In this document: positions 37,493-44,989 of the stretch, piece by piece
Layout: each line of letters starts with the position of its first letter
How positions within the stretch are numbered: position 1 is the stretch's first letter
Source of the DNA: an uncultured Anaerovibrio sp.
Lineage (GTDB): Bacteria; Bacillota; Negativicutes; Selenomonadales; Selenomonadaceae
NCBI RefSeq assembly: GCF_947302755.1
Contig: NZ_CAMYWM010000002.1
Location: forward strand, 1-64,000
Direction: 5' to 3'
DNA length: 64,000 bases
Notes under the pieces: generated by a model
The model's database searches: none
What the model was told of the DNA's origin: nothing
The model's input: the letters and a program-made list of their open reading frames with translations, nothing else
Made by a program: the position numbers and the translations under genes

Positions 37493-37999
37493 ATGGAAAA
37501 TACGGAAATAATGCAATTTGTCGTCAATAATCTCAGCTACATGGTGGCTGTGTTGGGTATAATGATGATTGTTATGTACCTGATGATGATAAATGCTATG
37601 TATAATATTAATTACATGAAGAAACGATACAAGAAGATGATGACCGGGGTAGATGGTGCCAATCTGGAACGGTTGATTATCGGCTGTGTAGATGATGCCA
37701 AGGCAGTTTCTGATGAGAATAAAAAATTGCGGGAGGATCTGGATAGTGCCCGTGCACTTCTTCAACAGGCCATTACCAAGGTGGCTGTGGTCCGGTTCAG
37801 GGCCTTTGAGGATATGGGCAGCGATTTAAGCTATGCAGTGGCAATGCTTGATTCTGATAATAATGGTGTGGTAATGTCAAGTATTTTTGGCAGAGAGGAT
37901 TCCAGAAGCTACGTCAAGCCAATTACCTCCGGTACCTCCACCTATGCCATGACTGGAGAGGAAGAGGAAGCATTAAAGCAGGCCATGGCCCAAAGCTAA
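37493..37999 (+). CDS. DUF4446 family membrane protein
   Basis: A 168-residue protein with one N-terminal membrane segment (YMVAVLGIMMIVMYLMMIN), a coiled-coil (~residues 60-95) and the conserved DUF4446 core (ITKVAVVRFRAFEDMGSDLSYAVAMLDSDNNGVVMSSIFGREDSRSYVKPI). Function unknown. The family is often found next to parAB in Firmicutes, as here. ATG 37493 after GGGGAG is preferred over 37475. Confidence 0.85.
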   Translation: MENTEIMQFVVNNLSYMVAVLGIMMIVMYLMMINAMYNINYMKKRYKKMMTGVDGANLERLIIGCVDDAKAVSDENKKLREDLDSARALLQQAITKVAVVRFRAFEDMGSDLSYAVAMLDSDNNGVVMSSIFGREDSRSYVKPITSGTSTYAMTGEEEEALKQAMAQS

Positions 38000-38024
38000 A
38001 CAATATTAATTAATTGAAAAGGAA

Positions 38025-38077
38025 AAGGCTCTATGATATAATAGTTTAGCTATTAGTAGAGTCTTTTTTATTTTTTT
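38025..38077 (+). terminator. Terminator of the parAB operon
   Basis: AAGGCTCTA pairs with TAGAGTCTT through an ATAGTTTAGCTAT apex, followed by TTTTATTTTTTT. Confidence 0.7.
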
Positions 38078-38091
38078 ATGGAGGCTTATAT

Positions 38092-39027
38092 TTGGATAAG
38101 GACGAGAAAAGTACGGATAATCGCGAATATACAATCAAGATAATTCCCCATCAGGGTTCAAATGTACATAGTATACATTTGCCCATGCGATGGATAAAGG
38201 CTGCCGCTATATCTGTTGCCACCGTGGTTTTGCTGTTGGTGGGTGCCTTCAGCTACTCTGTATACAGCAGCTATTCCCTTAGGAATGAAGCATCTCAGAT
38301 AGAGAAGCTCAAGGAGGCAAATTCCCTTCAGCAGGAGCAGCTTTTGGAATTGTCAAAAAAGGCCACTGATCTTCAAAGTGAGGTGGAGCAGCTGGGGCAG
38401 ATTGAGAAGGAGCTGCGGCAGCTTACCGGTATTGGTGGCACAGAGAGTGTGGATGCTACCGGCAACGGCAGTGATGGCACTCACAATGGCCAGGGTGGCC
38501 CCTATAAGGCCCTGGATATTCAGGACGTAAGCAATGCCCTTAATGATGTTGAAAGAAGGGTGGTTGTGCGTCGGGATAGTCTCATCAGGCTCAGGGACAT
38601 GTTGAATGAGCAGAAGCGGCTGGTACAGCAACAGGTGGCTATACAGCATACTACGCCTTCTATTTGGCCTTCCACAGGTGATGTAAGTTCCCCTTATGGC
38701 ATGAGATGGGGTGGATCAGATTTCCATCCTGGTATAGATATTGCTGATGATTATGGCACGCCGATTGTTGCCACTGCTGACGGTGTAGTTACAGTGGCTG
38801 GATGGAATTCCGGCGGTTACGGAAATATGGTTGATATTGACCATGGTAATGGTTATATGACGCGGTATGGTCACGCGCAGCAGGTTGTGGTCAGCGCAGG
38901 AGACCATGTGAAGCAGGGACAGGTTATCGCTTATATGGGAAGTACCGGATTTAGTACCGGTCCACACGTTCATTATGAGGTTCGGGTAAATGGACAGGTT
39001 GTAAATCCTGCAGGTTATATCAGGTAA
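38092..39027 (+). CDS. M23 family murein hydrolase, membrane-anchored
   Basis: A 311-residue protein with a single membrane segment (~residues 35-55), a coiled coil (~60-110) and a C-terminal M23 metalloendopeptidase domain with the zinc ligands in FHPGIDIAD and HVHYEV. It should cut peptidoglycan cross-bridges or, if inactive, activate an amidase; the zinc ligands appear intact. It starts at TTG with GGAGG upstream and leads into a bactofilin gene, a pairing seen in several phyla, where bactofilin places the hydrolase. Confidence 0.92.
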   Translation: MDKDEKSTDNREYTIKIIPHQGSNVHSIHLPMRWIKAAAISVATVVLLLVGAFSYSVYSSYSLRNEASQIEKLKEANSLQQEQLLELSKKATDLQSEVEQLGQIEKELRQLTGIGGTESVDATGNGSDGTHNGQGGPYKALDIQDVSNALNDVERRVVVRRDSLIRLRDMLNEQKRLVQQQVAIQHTTPSIWPSTGDVSSPYGMRWGGSDFHPGIDIADDYGTPIVATADGVVTVAGWNSGGYGNMVDIDHGNGYMTRYGHAQQVVVSAGDHVKQGQVIAYMGSTGFSTGPHVHYEVRVNGQVVNPAGYIR

Positions 39028-39051
39028 CCGTTTTATATAAGGAGATTAAAA

Positions 39052-39441
39052 ATGTTCGGAATGGTAAAGAAGCAGCTGGATGCTTCTACAAAAAACGATA
39101 TAGAAGCTATTATAGGAGAAAATACTGCTGTAAAGGGAGAAATAAGTGGCAGCAGCAGTATAAGAGTAGATGGCACTGTTGAAGGTTCCATTTCTGTCGC
39201 AGCTACGGTTATCATCGGTGAAAATGGTCATGTAAAGGGGGATATTACAGCCCCTGATCTTGTGATATACGGCAAGGTCGATGGTAATGCAACCATTGAA
39301 AACTGCTTGTCAATTTGCTCCTCCGGACAGCTTATAGGCGATGTTAAGGTAGGCAGCCTGAAAATCGACGACGGCGGATTATTCCGGGGACGTAGTGAGA
39401 TGAACGAGATTAGACGCAATGACCCTGCGTTGGAAGGTTAA
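39052..39441 (+). CDS. Bactofilin cytoskeletal protein
   Basis: A 129-residue protein with the bactofilin (DUF583) beta-helix core (IIGENTAVKGEISGSSSIRVDGTVEGSISVAATVIIGENGHVKGDITA ...), which forms nucleotide-independent filaments on membranes. Its neighbour is the M23 peptidase, 24 bases upstream. Likely a shape or envelope role. Confidence 0.95.
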   Translation: MFGMVKKQLDASTKNDIEAIIGENTAVKGEISGSSSIRVDGTVEGSISVAATVIIGENGHVKGDITAPDLVIYGKVDGNATIENCLSICSSGQLIGDVKVGSLKIDDGGLFRGRSEMNEIRRNDPALEG

Positions 39442-39447
39442 AAATTA

Positions 39448-39482
39448 AAGCCATGATGAGATGCTTTTCATCATGGCTTTAA
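39448..39482 (+). terminator. Terminator after bactofilin
   Basis: AAAGCCATGATGA pairs with TCATCATGGCTTT around GATGCTTT. Confidence 0.8.
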
Positions 39483-39506
39483 TTCCAAAAAGGAAGGTGT
39501 TTTGTA

Positions 39507-39908
39507 ATGGATTTTTTAAAAAAAGAAATTAAAGTAGGCTTGAAAAATACAGTGAAGGAACAGGTTTGGCCAAAAAATACAGCCAAGGTTATGGGAAGTG
39601 GCTGTATGGAGGTATATGCCACGCCGGCCATGACCTGTCTTATGGAAAAGGCAGCTGCTGAAGCACTGGAGCCTTTTATGGAGGAGGGCTGGACAACGGT
39701 TGGCATATCCATTAATGTACAGCACACAGCTGCCACCCCGGTGGGGTTGGCTGTGCGGGCCGAAGCAGAGGTTACGGCTGTGGATGGCCGGAAGATAAGC
39801 TTTAAGGTTCGGGCCTTTGATGATAAGGAAGAAATTGGTTCTGGTACACACGAACGCTTTGCCGTCATGAGTGAAAAATTTATGGCCAAGGCTTCCGGTA
39901 AGCTGTGA
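39507..39908 (+). CDS. Hot-dog thioesterase (fluoroacetyl-CoA-thioesterase-like)
   Basis: A 133-residue single-domain hot-dog protein resembling the FlK/YbgC-like thioesterase group (ATPAMTCLMEKAAAEALEP; GISINVQHTAATPVGLAVRAEAEV; GTHERFAVMSEKFMAKA). It should hydrolyse an acyl-CoA; the natural substrate is not readable, and fluoroacetyl-CoA specificity should not be assumed. Single gene with GGAAGG upstream and its own terminator. Confidence 0.88.
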   Translation: MDFLKKEIKVGLKNTVKEQVWPKNTAKVMGSGCMEVYATPAMTCLMEKAAAEALEPFMEEGWTTVGISINVQHTAATPVGLAVRAEAEVTAVDGRKISFKVRAFDDKEEIGSGTHERFAVMSEKFMAKASGKL

Positions 39909-39940
39909 TTTGATACAATATGCACATTGATAAAAATATG

Positions 39941-39973
39941 GCAGGTGCTCACATGGCACCTGTTATTTTTTAT
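39941..39973 (+). terminator. Terminator after the thioesterase
   Basis: CAGGTGC pairs with GCACCTG, followed by TTATTTTTTA. Confidence 0.75.
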
Positions 39974-39989
39974 GAAAAGGTATGACGGA

Positions 39990-40033
39990 ATATTTTTCTT
40001 CTTTTAGAAGAAAAATTTGTGCAATGGCGTTAT
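39990..40033 (-). repeat. Structured repeat family B, partial inverted copy 3
   Basis: Reads, on the minus strand, TTATAACGCCATTG followed by the TTTTTCTTCT/AGAAGAAAAA hairpin of family B. The second half of the element is missing. Confidence 0.65.
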
Positions 40034-40045
40034 AATTAAATAAGA

Positions 40046-40254
40046 CTAATTCGGTGGGAGATTTATACGTCTACTGAATGCATCCGAATTAATCCAGAGC
40101 TTTGCGGACGTATCCAAGAGGCAAAGCCTATTGGTTAATACGTCCCATGGGAAAGTGTCCTGTAAAGCAAGACCATGGTCTTAGCTGAGCAGCTGACACT
40201 GACCGCTATGGGGGATTTTCTCACACCTAAGAGGAGGGAGAATTAGCACCCGTT
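40046..40254 (+). repeat. Structured repeat family C, copy 2
   Basis: Inverted relative to 25141-25347. The central ~120 bases match almost fully; the outer arms differ but keep pairing (AATTCGG/CCGAATT here, TTCAGTGG/CCACTGAA there). No T tract follows it. Confidence 0.75.
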
Positions 40255-40276
40255 GGCGTGGGGTTAAATTTAGAAA

Positions 40277-40306
40277 AAAAACTGTATACAGCAATATTGT
40301 ACACAG
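40277..40306 (-). terminator. Terminator of the small leader-peptide-like gene
   Basis: On the minus strand ACTGTGTACA pairs with TGTATACAGT around ATATTGC, followed by TTTTTTTTC. Confidence 0.7.
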
Positions 40307-40342
40307 TCCTCAATATATATAAAATTGGCAGGAAGTCAGCCA

Positions 40343-40531
40343 TTACAGCGGCTTCTTTGGCATTAAGGGATTAACAGGATTTTGGCCTCCGGCAGCTGCC
40401 AGACCGTCCAGTTCATCCCAGGATAATTCACGCTTTTGCTGACGAATATCATGGAGACGGGTCTTGAGACTGGTCTTAATCTTGCTTAAGTGGGAAAAAT
40501 CTGTATTTTGTAATTCATCCTGAATGCTCAT
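40343..40531 (-). CDS. Candidate NHLM-exported peptide precursor (double-glycine leader)
   Basis: A 62-residue peptide: a helical, charged N-terminal part (MSIQDELQNTDFSHLSKIK), then ELSWDELDGLAAAGG, which matches the usual end of Nif11/NHLP-like leaders (L-DEL--LAAAGG) cut by C39 peptidases, then a 13-residue tail QNPVNPLMPKKPL. This tail would be the exported product. It has no Cys, Ser or Thr, so lanthionine or thiazole chemistry cannot occur on it. ATG 40531 after AGGAG is chosen over 40555. The gene diverges from the export operon; they share a ~100-base promoter region. Confidence 0.7.
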   Translation of the reverse strand: MSIQDELQNTDFSHLSKIKTSLKTRLHDIRQQKRELSWDELDGLAAAGGQNPVNPLMPKKPL

Positions 40532-40630
40532 AATACTCACTCCTATCTGTTCCATGTTCTTATTCTATCATAACATACGAATAATTGGCAGGAGTATTAC
40601 AAATTTTTTTTAGCTTGGTGGAAGTTTATA

Positions 40631-41794
40631 ATGAAGATATATTTTTATTTAGGTATAGGCATTATTATCACATTAATAGTTGCTTTACTGGGTTATGGTG
40701 TTTATCTGAATACCCGTGGGGAAAATGAAATCTCCCAGCGTATGGCCAATCACCATTTGCCATTAACCGGGGTTATGGCAAAGGAAAGACAGCTATTGCC
40801 TATGGTGGAGCTGGATTTAGTCAATCTCTATTCCAATGATATGACAGATGTGGTGGCCCTGGAGGATGGCCGTATAGTTCGTTTCTTTGTGGAAAAAAAC
40901 AGCAATGTTGATGTAAATACCCCAATATTGCAGCTGATGGACGAAAATCTTCCATTGAAAATGCGTCAATCGGACAGTGATATTTTTGATGCTGAGGCCC
41001 AGCTGGTCAAGGCCAGAAATTCTTATAACAGATATCGTCAGCTGTTGGAGGTAAATGCCATTTCTGTGGAGAGATATGAGGAGGCAGAGGCTGCATACAA
41101 GGCTGCCCAGGCCCGGCTGGCCAATTATCAGGCCCAACGGGATCAGCTGATGGTACATGAATCCAGGGAGATTATCCAATCCCCAATCAAGGGTGAGGTA
41201 CTGAACCTCTATCATACAGTCGGGGCCTATGTTAAAGCGGGAACGGCTGTAGCCCTGGTGGGTGATTTTTCCCATTTAAGCTTTAACAGTACACTGGAGG
41301 ATATATTTACCAGGAGGCTATATATAGGACGCGAATTTGAACTGACGGTCAGCGACGAGACGGGAATGCACAAATCCTATGGTGCCAATTTGGCGTCGGG
41401 GAATTTAGGCGCCAATCAGGTATTTAAGGCCAAGGTGGAAAAAATAACACCGGATCTGGGAGAAGAGGCCTCCATTCGCCAGGTTATATGGCAGATTGAT
41501 AACCGGGTAGGTCTGCTGGAGCCTGGGGCCTACAGCAAGGTGCGTCTGTATTCTGATTTACCTCATAAGTGTTTGACTGTTCCCGTGGAAGCCTTTATCA
41601 ATGAATCCAGAAAGCAGGTGGCAGTGCTGGATTCAGATAATCGCCTGGCCTTTCGGCGGGTGGAAGCCGGTGTGACTGACGGTAAATATGTGGAAATAAA
41701 AAGCGGACTGGCGGCTGGTGATATAGTTATTACCTCGGATACAGAGGGCATTGATGAAGGAACAAAAATCGAAATTATAGTGGAGGATAACTAG
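40631..41794 (+). CDS. HlyD-like periplasmic adaptor, first in the NHLM locus
   Basis: A 387-residue adaptor with one N-terminal membrane segment (YLGIGIIITLIVALLGYGVYL), a lipoyl half-motif (GRIVRFFVEKNSNVDVNTPILQLMDENL), a coiled-coil hairpin (~residues 115-170), second lipoyl half (SPIKGEVLNLYHTVGAYVKAGTAVALV) and a beta-barrel. It should bridge the ABC transporter to an outer membrane channel in a diderm cell. Two bases separate it from the next gene. The ribosome site (GGTGGAAG) is weak. Confidence 0.85.
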   Translation: MKIYFYLGIGIIITLIVALLGYGVYLNTRGENEISQRMANHHLPLTGVMAKERQLLPMVELDLVNLYSNDMTDVVALEDGRIVRFFVEKNSNVDVNTPILQLMDENLPLKMRQSDSDIFDAEAQLVKARNSYNRYRQLLEVNAISVERYEEAEAAYKAAQARLANYQAQRDQLMVHESREIIQSPIKGEVLNLYHTVGAYVKAGTAVALVGDFSHLSFNSTLEDIFTRRLYIGREFELTVSDETGMHKSYGANLASGNLGANQVFKAKVEKITPDLGEEASIRQVIWQIDNRVGLLEPGAYSKVRLYSDLPHKCLTVPVEAFINESRKQVAVLDSDNRLAFRRVEAGVTDGKYVEIKSGLAAGDIVITSDTEGIDEGTKIEIIVEDN

Positions 41795-41796
41795 CC

Positions 41797-42756
41797 ATGG
41801 CAGATGGAAGCAAAATTTTTAGTCGGGCGGCCTTGGATAAATTAAGGTCACCGGACCGATTGGATATGCTTTTGCCCATAACTACCCCTATTGGTTGGAT
41901 GGGCTTGTTGGCCGTCGGCTTGCTGCTGTTGTCTGTGGTCATGTGGTCTATTTTTGGTTCCCTCACCGTCAGGGCTGATGGTGTGGGGATGATTATGGAC
42001 TATGGCGGAGTAGCTAATATTACACATGTGGCCGGAGGTAAGGTAACCAACGTCTATGTTCGTGAGGGCACTGAGGTAAAAAAGGGAGATTTGATTGCCC
42101 GCCTTGATCAGTCCGATCAATCGGCAGATACCAATATGGCCCAGTTTGAATCCCAGCTGGCGGGCAACATGCAGGATACTGCCAGTGAGGTATATAAATA
42201 TCGGTATAAATTGTACAAACAGGAAAAGTCCCGGGATGTATTCAGCGAATATGATGGTATTGTGGATGAGCTGATGGTCCGCAGGGGAAGTATTATTGAC
42301 AGCGGAAGTCCAATTTGCAGTGTCCGCCTGACCCAAAAGAATACGGACCTGATGGGGGTTATGTACGTTCCGGTGGATAAGGGAAAGCAGATTGAGACGG
42401 GACAGACAATCCAGATAGTGCCCAGCGGAGTAGATGCCCAGGAATCAGGCAGCCTGATAGGGGTAGTACGTACTGTGTCCAGCTATCCCGTATCCCTGCG
42501 GTCAATTCAGCAGCAGCTGGGTAATCCTGAATTGTCCCAACGATTGATGGCCAGTGGCCAGGGGGCAGTTATGGAGGTGCGATTTGTTTTGGTTAAGGAT
42601 GAAAAATCCCCCTCCGGTTATTTATGGACCTCGGTGGTGGGACCCCACAAGCCGGTATCGGCAGGCAGCTTTTGTACCGGTTCCATTATTATTGAACGGC
42701 GTCCTCCCTTGGAAAAAGTATTTTATAAAATCAGCCAATGGCTGCGAAATAGGTGA
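41797..42756 (+). CDS. NHLM-type secretion protein (HlyD-like)
   Basis: A 319-residue adaptor with the typical NHLM start (IFSRAALDKLRSPDRLDMLLPITTPIGW), a membrane segment (~residues 30-55), a lipoyl motif (GKVTNVYVREGTEVKKGDLIARLDQSD) and a short hairpin. This N-terminal pattern is the hallmark of the family called NHLM bacteriocin system secretion protein. Having two adaptors in one locus is notable. Confidence 0.88.
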   Translation: MADGSKIFSRAALDKLRSPDRLDMLLPITTPIGWMGLLAVGLLLLSVVMWSIFGSLTVRADGVGMIMDYGGVANITHVAGGKVTNVYVREGTEVKKGDLIARLDQSDQSADTNMAQFESQLAGNMQDTASEVYKYRYKLYKQEKSRDVFSEYDGIVDELMVRRGSIIDSGSPICSVRLTQKNTDLMGVMYVPVDKGKQIETGQTIQIVPSGVDAQESGSLIGVVRTVSSYPVSLRSIQQQLGNPELSQRLMASGQGAVMEVRFVLVKDEKSPSGYLWTSVVGPHKPVSAGSFCTGSIIIERRPPLEKVFYKISQWLRNR

Positions 42757-42761
42757 GTCAT

Positions 42762-44966
42762 ATGGCCTTTGAATTTTTGGGATATTTTAATATTGGCGGG
42801 GGAAAGCATGTTAATGTGCCGACCATACTGCAAATGGAAGCTACTGAGTGTGGTGCGGCCTGTCTGTCCATGGTGCTGGCCTATTATGGGATGTGGGTTC
42901 CATTGGAAAAGCTGCGGGCTGAATGCGGTGTAAACCGAGACGGCAGTAAAGCCAGCAATGTGCTGCGGGCGGCCCAGGCCCGTAATTGTGAGGTTCACGG
43001 TTATTGCTGGGAGGCAGAAAGCCTTCGGGAGGAGCAGGAATTTCCTCAGATCATACATTGGGAATTTAACCATTTTGTGGTGCTGGAGGGCATTGTACAG
43101 GACAAGGTTTATATAAATGATCCGGCTATGGGACGGCGCACCGTGGAGTGGGAGGATTTTTTAACCTCCTATACGGGTATTGCCCTGACTATTAAGCCGG
43201 GGCCCGGCTTTAAACCGGAGGGCCATCGATATAACGTATTCAAGGCCGTCGGGAAAAAGCTGTGGCAGGATAAATGGGGAATGTGCTTCCTGCTTTTATT
43301 GGGCTTATTTATGATTATTCCCGGCTTGGCGGCACCGGTGTTCAGCCAAATATTTTTGGATGATATTCTGACGGGTAAGCATTCTGATTGGATGACGAAT
43401 TTATGCATAGCCATTACCCTATCCTTTGTGGTATCGGCGGTATTGACCTGGCTCAGATCGGTAATCCTCACCCGTTGGCAGCAAAAGATGACCCTGGCCG
43501 ATTCATCCAGCTTTTTCTGGCATTTGCTAAGGCTGCCTATGCAGTTCTTTCATCAGCGGTATGCGGCTGAGGTGGCAGGGCGTATCAGCATGAATGAGGC
43601 GGTGGCAGGTGTTTTGTCCGGAAGTGCGGCCACGGCCGTACTGGACGCCTTTGTGGCCCTCTTCTTTTTGTTGCTTCTGCTGCAATACAATGTGCTGTTA
43701 ACCATTATTGGTATTGCATTTCTGGCCATGAATGTAGGAGTTCTTGTGTTAACCCGCCGTCATATGACGGATTTGGCCATGCGTATTCAGCAGGATGCAG
43801 GCAAGGAGTATGGAGCCAGTATAAACGGGCTGTCTATGATTGACAGCATAAAGGCCAATGGCAATGAAGGTGATTTCTTCATGAAATGGTCCGGCTATCG
43901 GGCCAAGGTATTGGCAGGAATGCAGGAAACCCAGCTGTGGATGCTGTCGGTAACCATGCTTCCTGCTCTGTTAAACGGGTTAAATGGGGCTATTATCATG
44001 ACCTTTGGCGGTTTTTCCATTATGGATGGGGCTATGACTGCCGGTATGTTTGTGGCCTTTCAGCATTTAATGAACAGCTTTCAGGCTCCGGTGAACAATC
44101 TGACGGGCTTATATACCAGCCTGCAGACCACGGAAATGCAGCTGCAGCGGCTGAACGATGTGCGCTGCTACAATATTGATACCCTTAATTATCCCGAGGA
44201 ATACGGGGATACTACCTTAACAGATGGGTCACAAATGCGTCTTTCAGGTGAATTAACCCTGGAGCATGTTACCTTTGGCTACAATCCCCTGGAGGAGCCT
44301 TTGCTTAAAGATTTTAATCTTCACGTAAAGCCTGGTCATTGGGTGGCCATAGTAGGAGCATCAGGCAGTGGTAAATCCACTGTGGCCAAGCTCATTACCG
44401 GTTTATATGGGGAGTGGGATGGCCAGGTGCTGTTTGATGGCAAACCCCGCCGTCAGCTTTCACGGAAGGTAATCACCTCCTCCCTGGCGGCAGTTGATCA
44501 GGATGTTTTCCAGGTCACCGGCACTGTAGGCCAAAATATTGGTCTATTCGATGATTCACTGCGCCAGATTGACATTATTAACGCTGCCAGGGATGCATGT
44601 ATCCACGATGATATAATTCAGCTGGAGGGTGGCTATGAGGCCCAGGTTGACGAGGGTGGCCTGAATTTCAGCGGTGGTCAGCGTCAGCGGATGGAGATTG
44701 CCCGGGCCCTGGCTGTAAATCCTTCTCTTCTCGTTTTGGATGAGGCCACCAGTGCCCTGGATCCGGTTACGGAAGAACAGGTTCTGAGTAATATCCGGCA
44801 TCGGGGATGTTCCTGTGTGATTATTGCCCACAGATTGTCCACCATTCGGGATGCTGATGAAATACTGGTATTGGATAAGGGCCATGTGGTGGAGCGTGGA
44901 CGCCACCGGGATATGATAAAGCATGATGGGCCTTATCGCCGATTGATTAAAGAACGAAGTTCATAA
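42762..44966 (+). CDS. NHLM peptidase-containing ABC exporter (C39)
   Basis: About 734 residues in three parts: C39 cysteine peptidase at the N-terminus (catalytic Cys in QMEATECGAACLSMVLAYYG, His in NHFVVLEG, Asp in INDPAMG), a six-helix membrane domain (~residues 165-440), and an ABC ATPase (GASGSGKST; FSGGQRQRMEIARAL; LLVLDEATSALD). It cuts leaders after double glycine and exports the rest. ATG 42762 or GTG 42753 are both possible; they overlap the previous stop. Confidence 0.93.
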   Translation: MAFEFLGYFNIGGGKHVNVPTILQMEATECGAACLSMVLAYYGMWVPLEKLRAECGVNRDGSKASNVLRAAQARNCEVHGYCWEAESLREEQEFPQIIHWEFNHFVVLEGIVQDKVYINDPAMGRRTVEWEDFLTSYTGIALTIKPGPGFKPEGHRYNVFKAVGKKLWQDKWGMCFLLLLGLFMIIPGLAAPVFSQIFLDDILTGKHSDWMTNLCIAITLSFVVSAVLTWLRSVILTRWQQKMTLADSSSFFWHLLRLPMQFFHQRYAAEVAGRISMNEAVAGVLSGSAATAVLDAFVALFFLLLLLQYNVLLTIIGIAFLAMNVGVLVLTRRHMTDLAMRIQQDAGKEYGASINGLSMIDSIKANGNEGDFFMKWSGYRAKVLAGMQETQLWMLSVTMLPALLNGLNGAIIMTFGGFSIMDGAMTAGMFVAFQHLMNSFQAPVNNLTGLYTSLQTTEMQLQRLNDVRCYNIDTLNYPEEYGDTTLTDGSQMRLSGELTLEHVTFGYNPLEEPLLKDFNLHVKPGHWVAIVGASGSGKSTVAKLITGLYGEWDGQVLFDGKPRRQLSRKVITSSLAAVDQDVFQVTGTVGQNIGLFDDSLRQIDIINAARDACIHDDIIQLEGGYEAQVDEGGLNFSGGQRQRMEIARALAVNPSLLVLDEATSALDPVTEEQVLSNIRHRGCSCVIIAHRLSTIRDADEILVLDKGHVVERGRHRDMIKHDGPYRRLIKERSS

Positions 44967-44989
44967 TTATTTTAGTGAGTTGTGATGGT

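Noticed and set aside
42753-42764. Frameshift between the second adaptor and the C39 exporter
   Set aside because: The overlap is a normal translational coupling; both proteins are complete.
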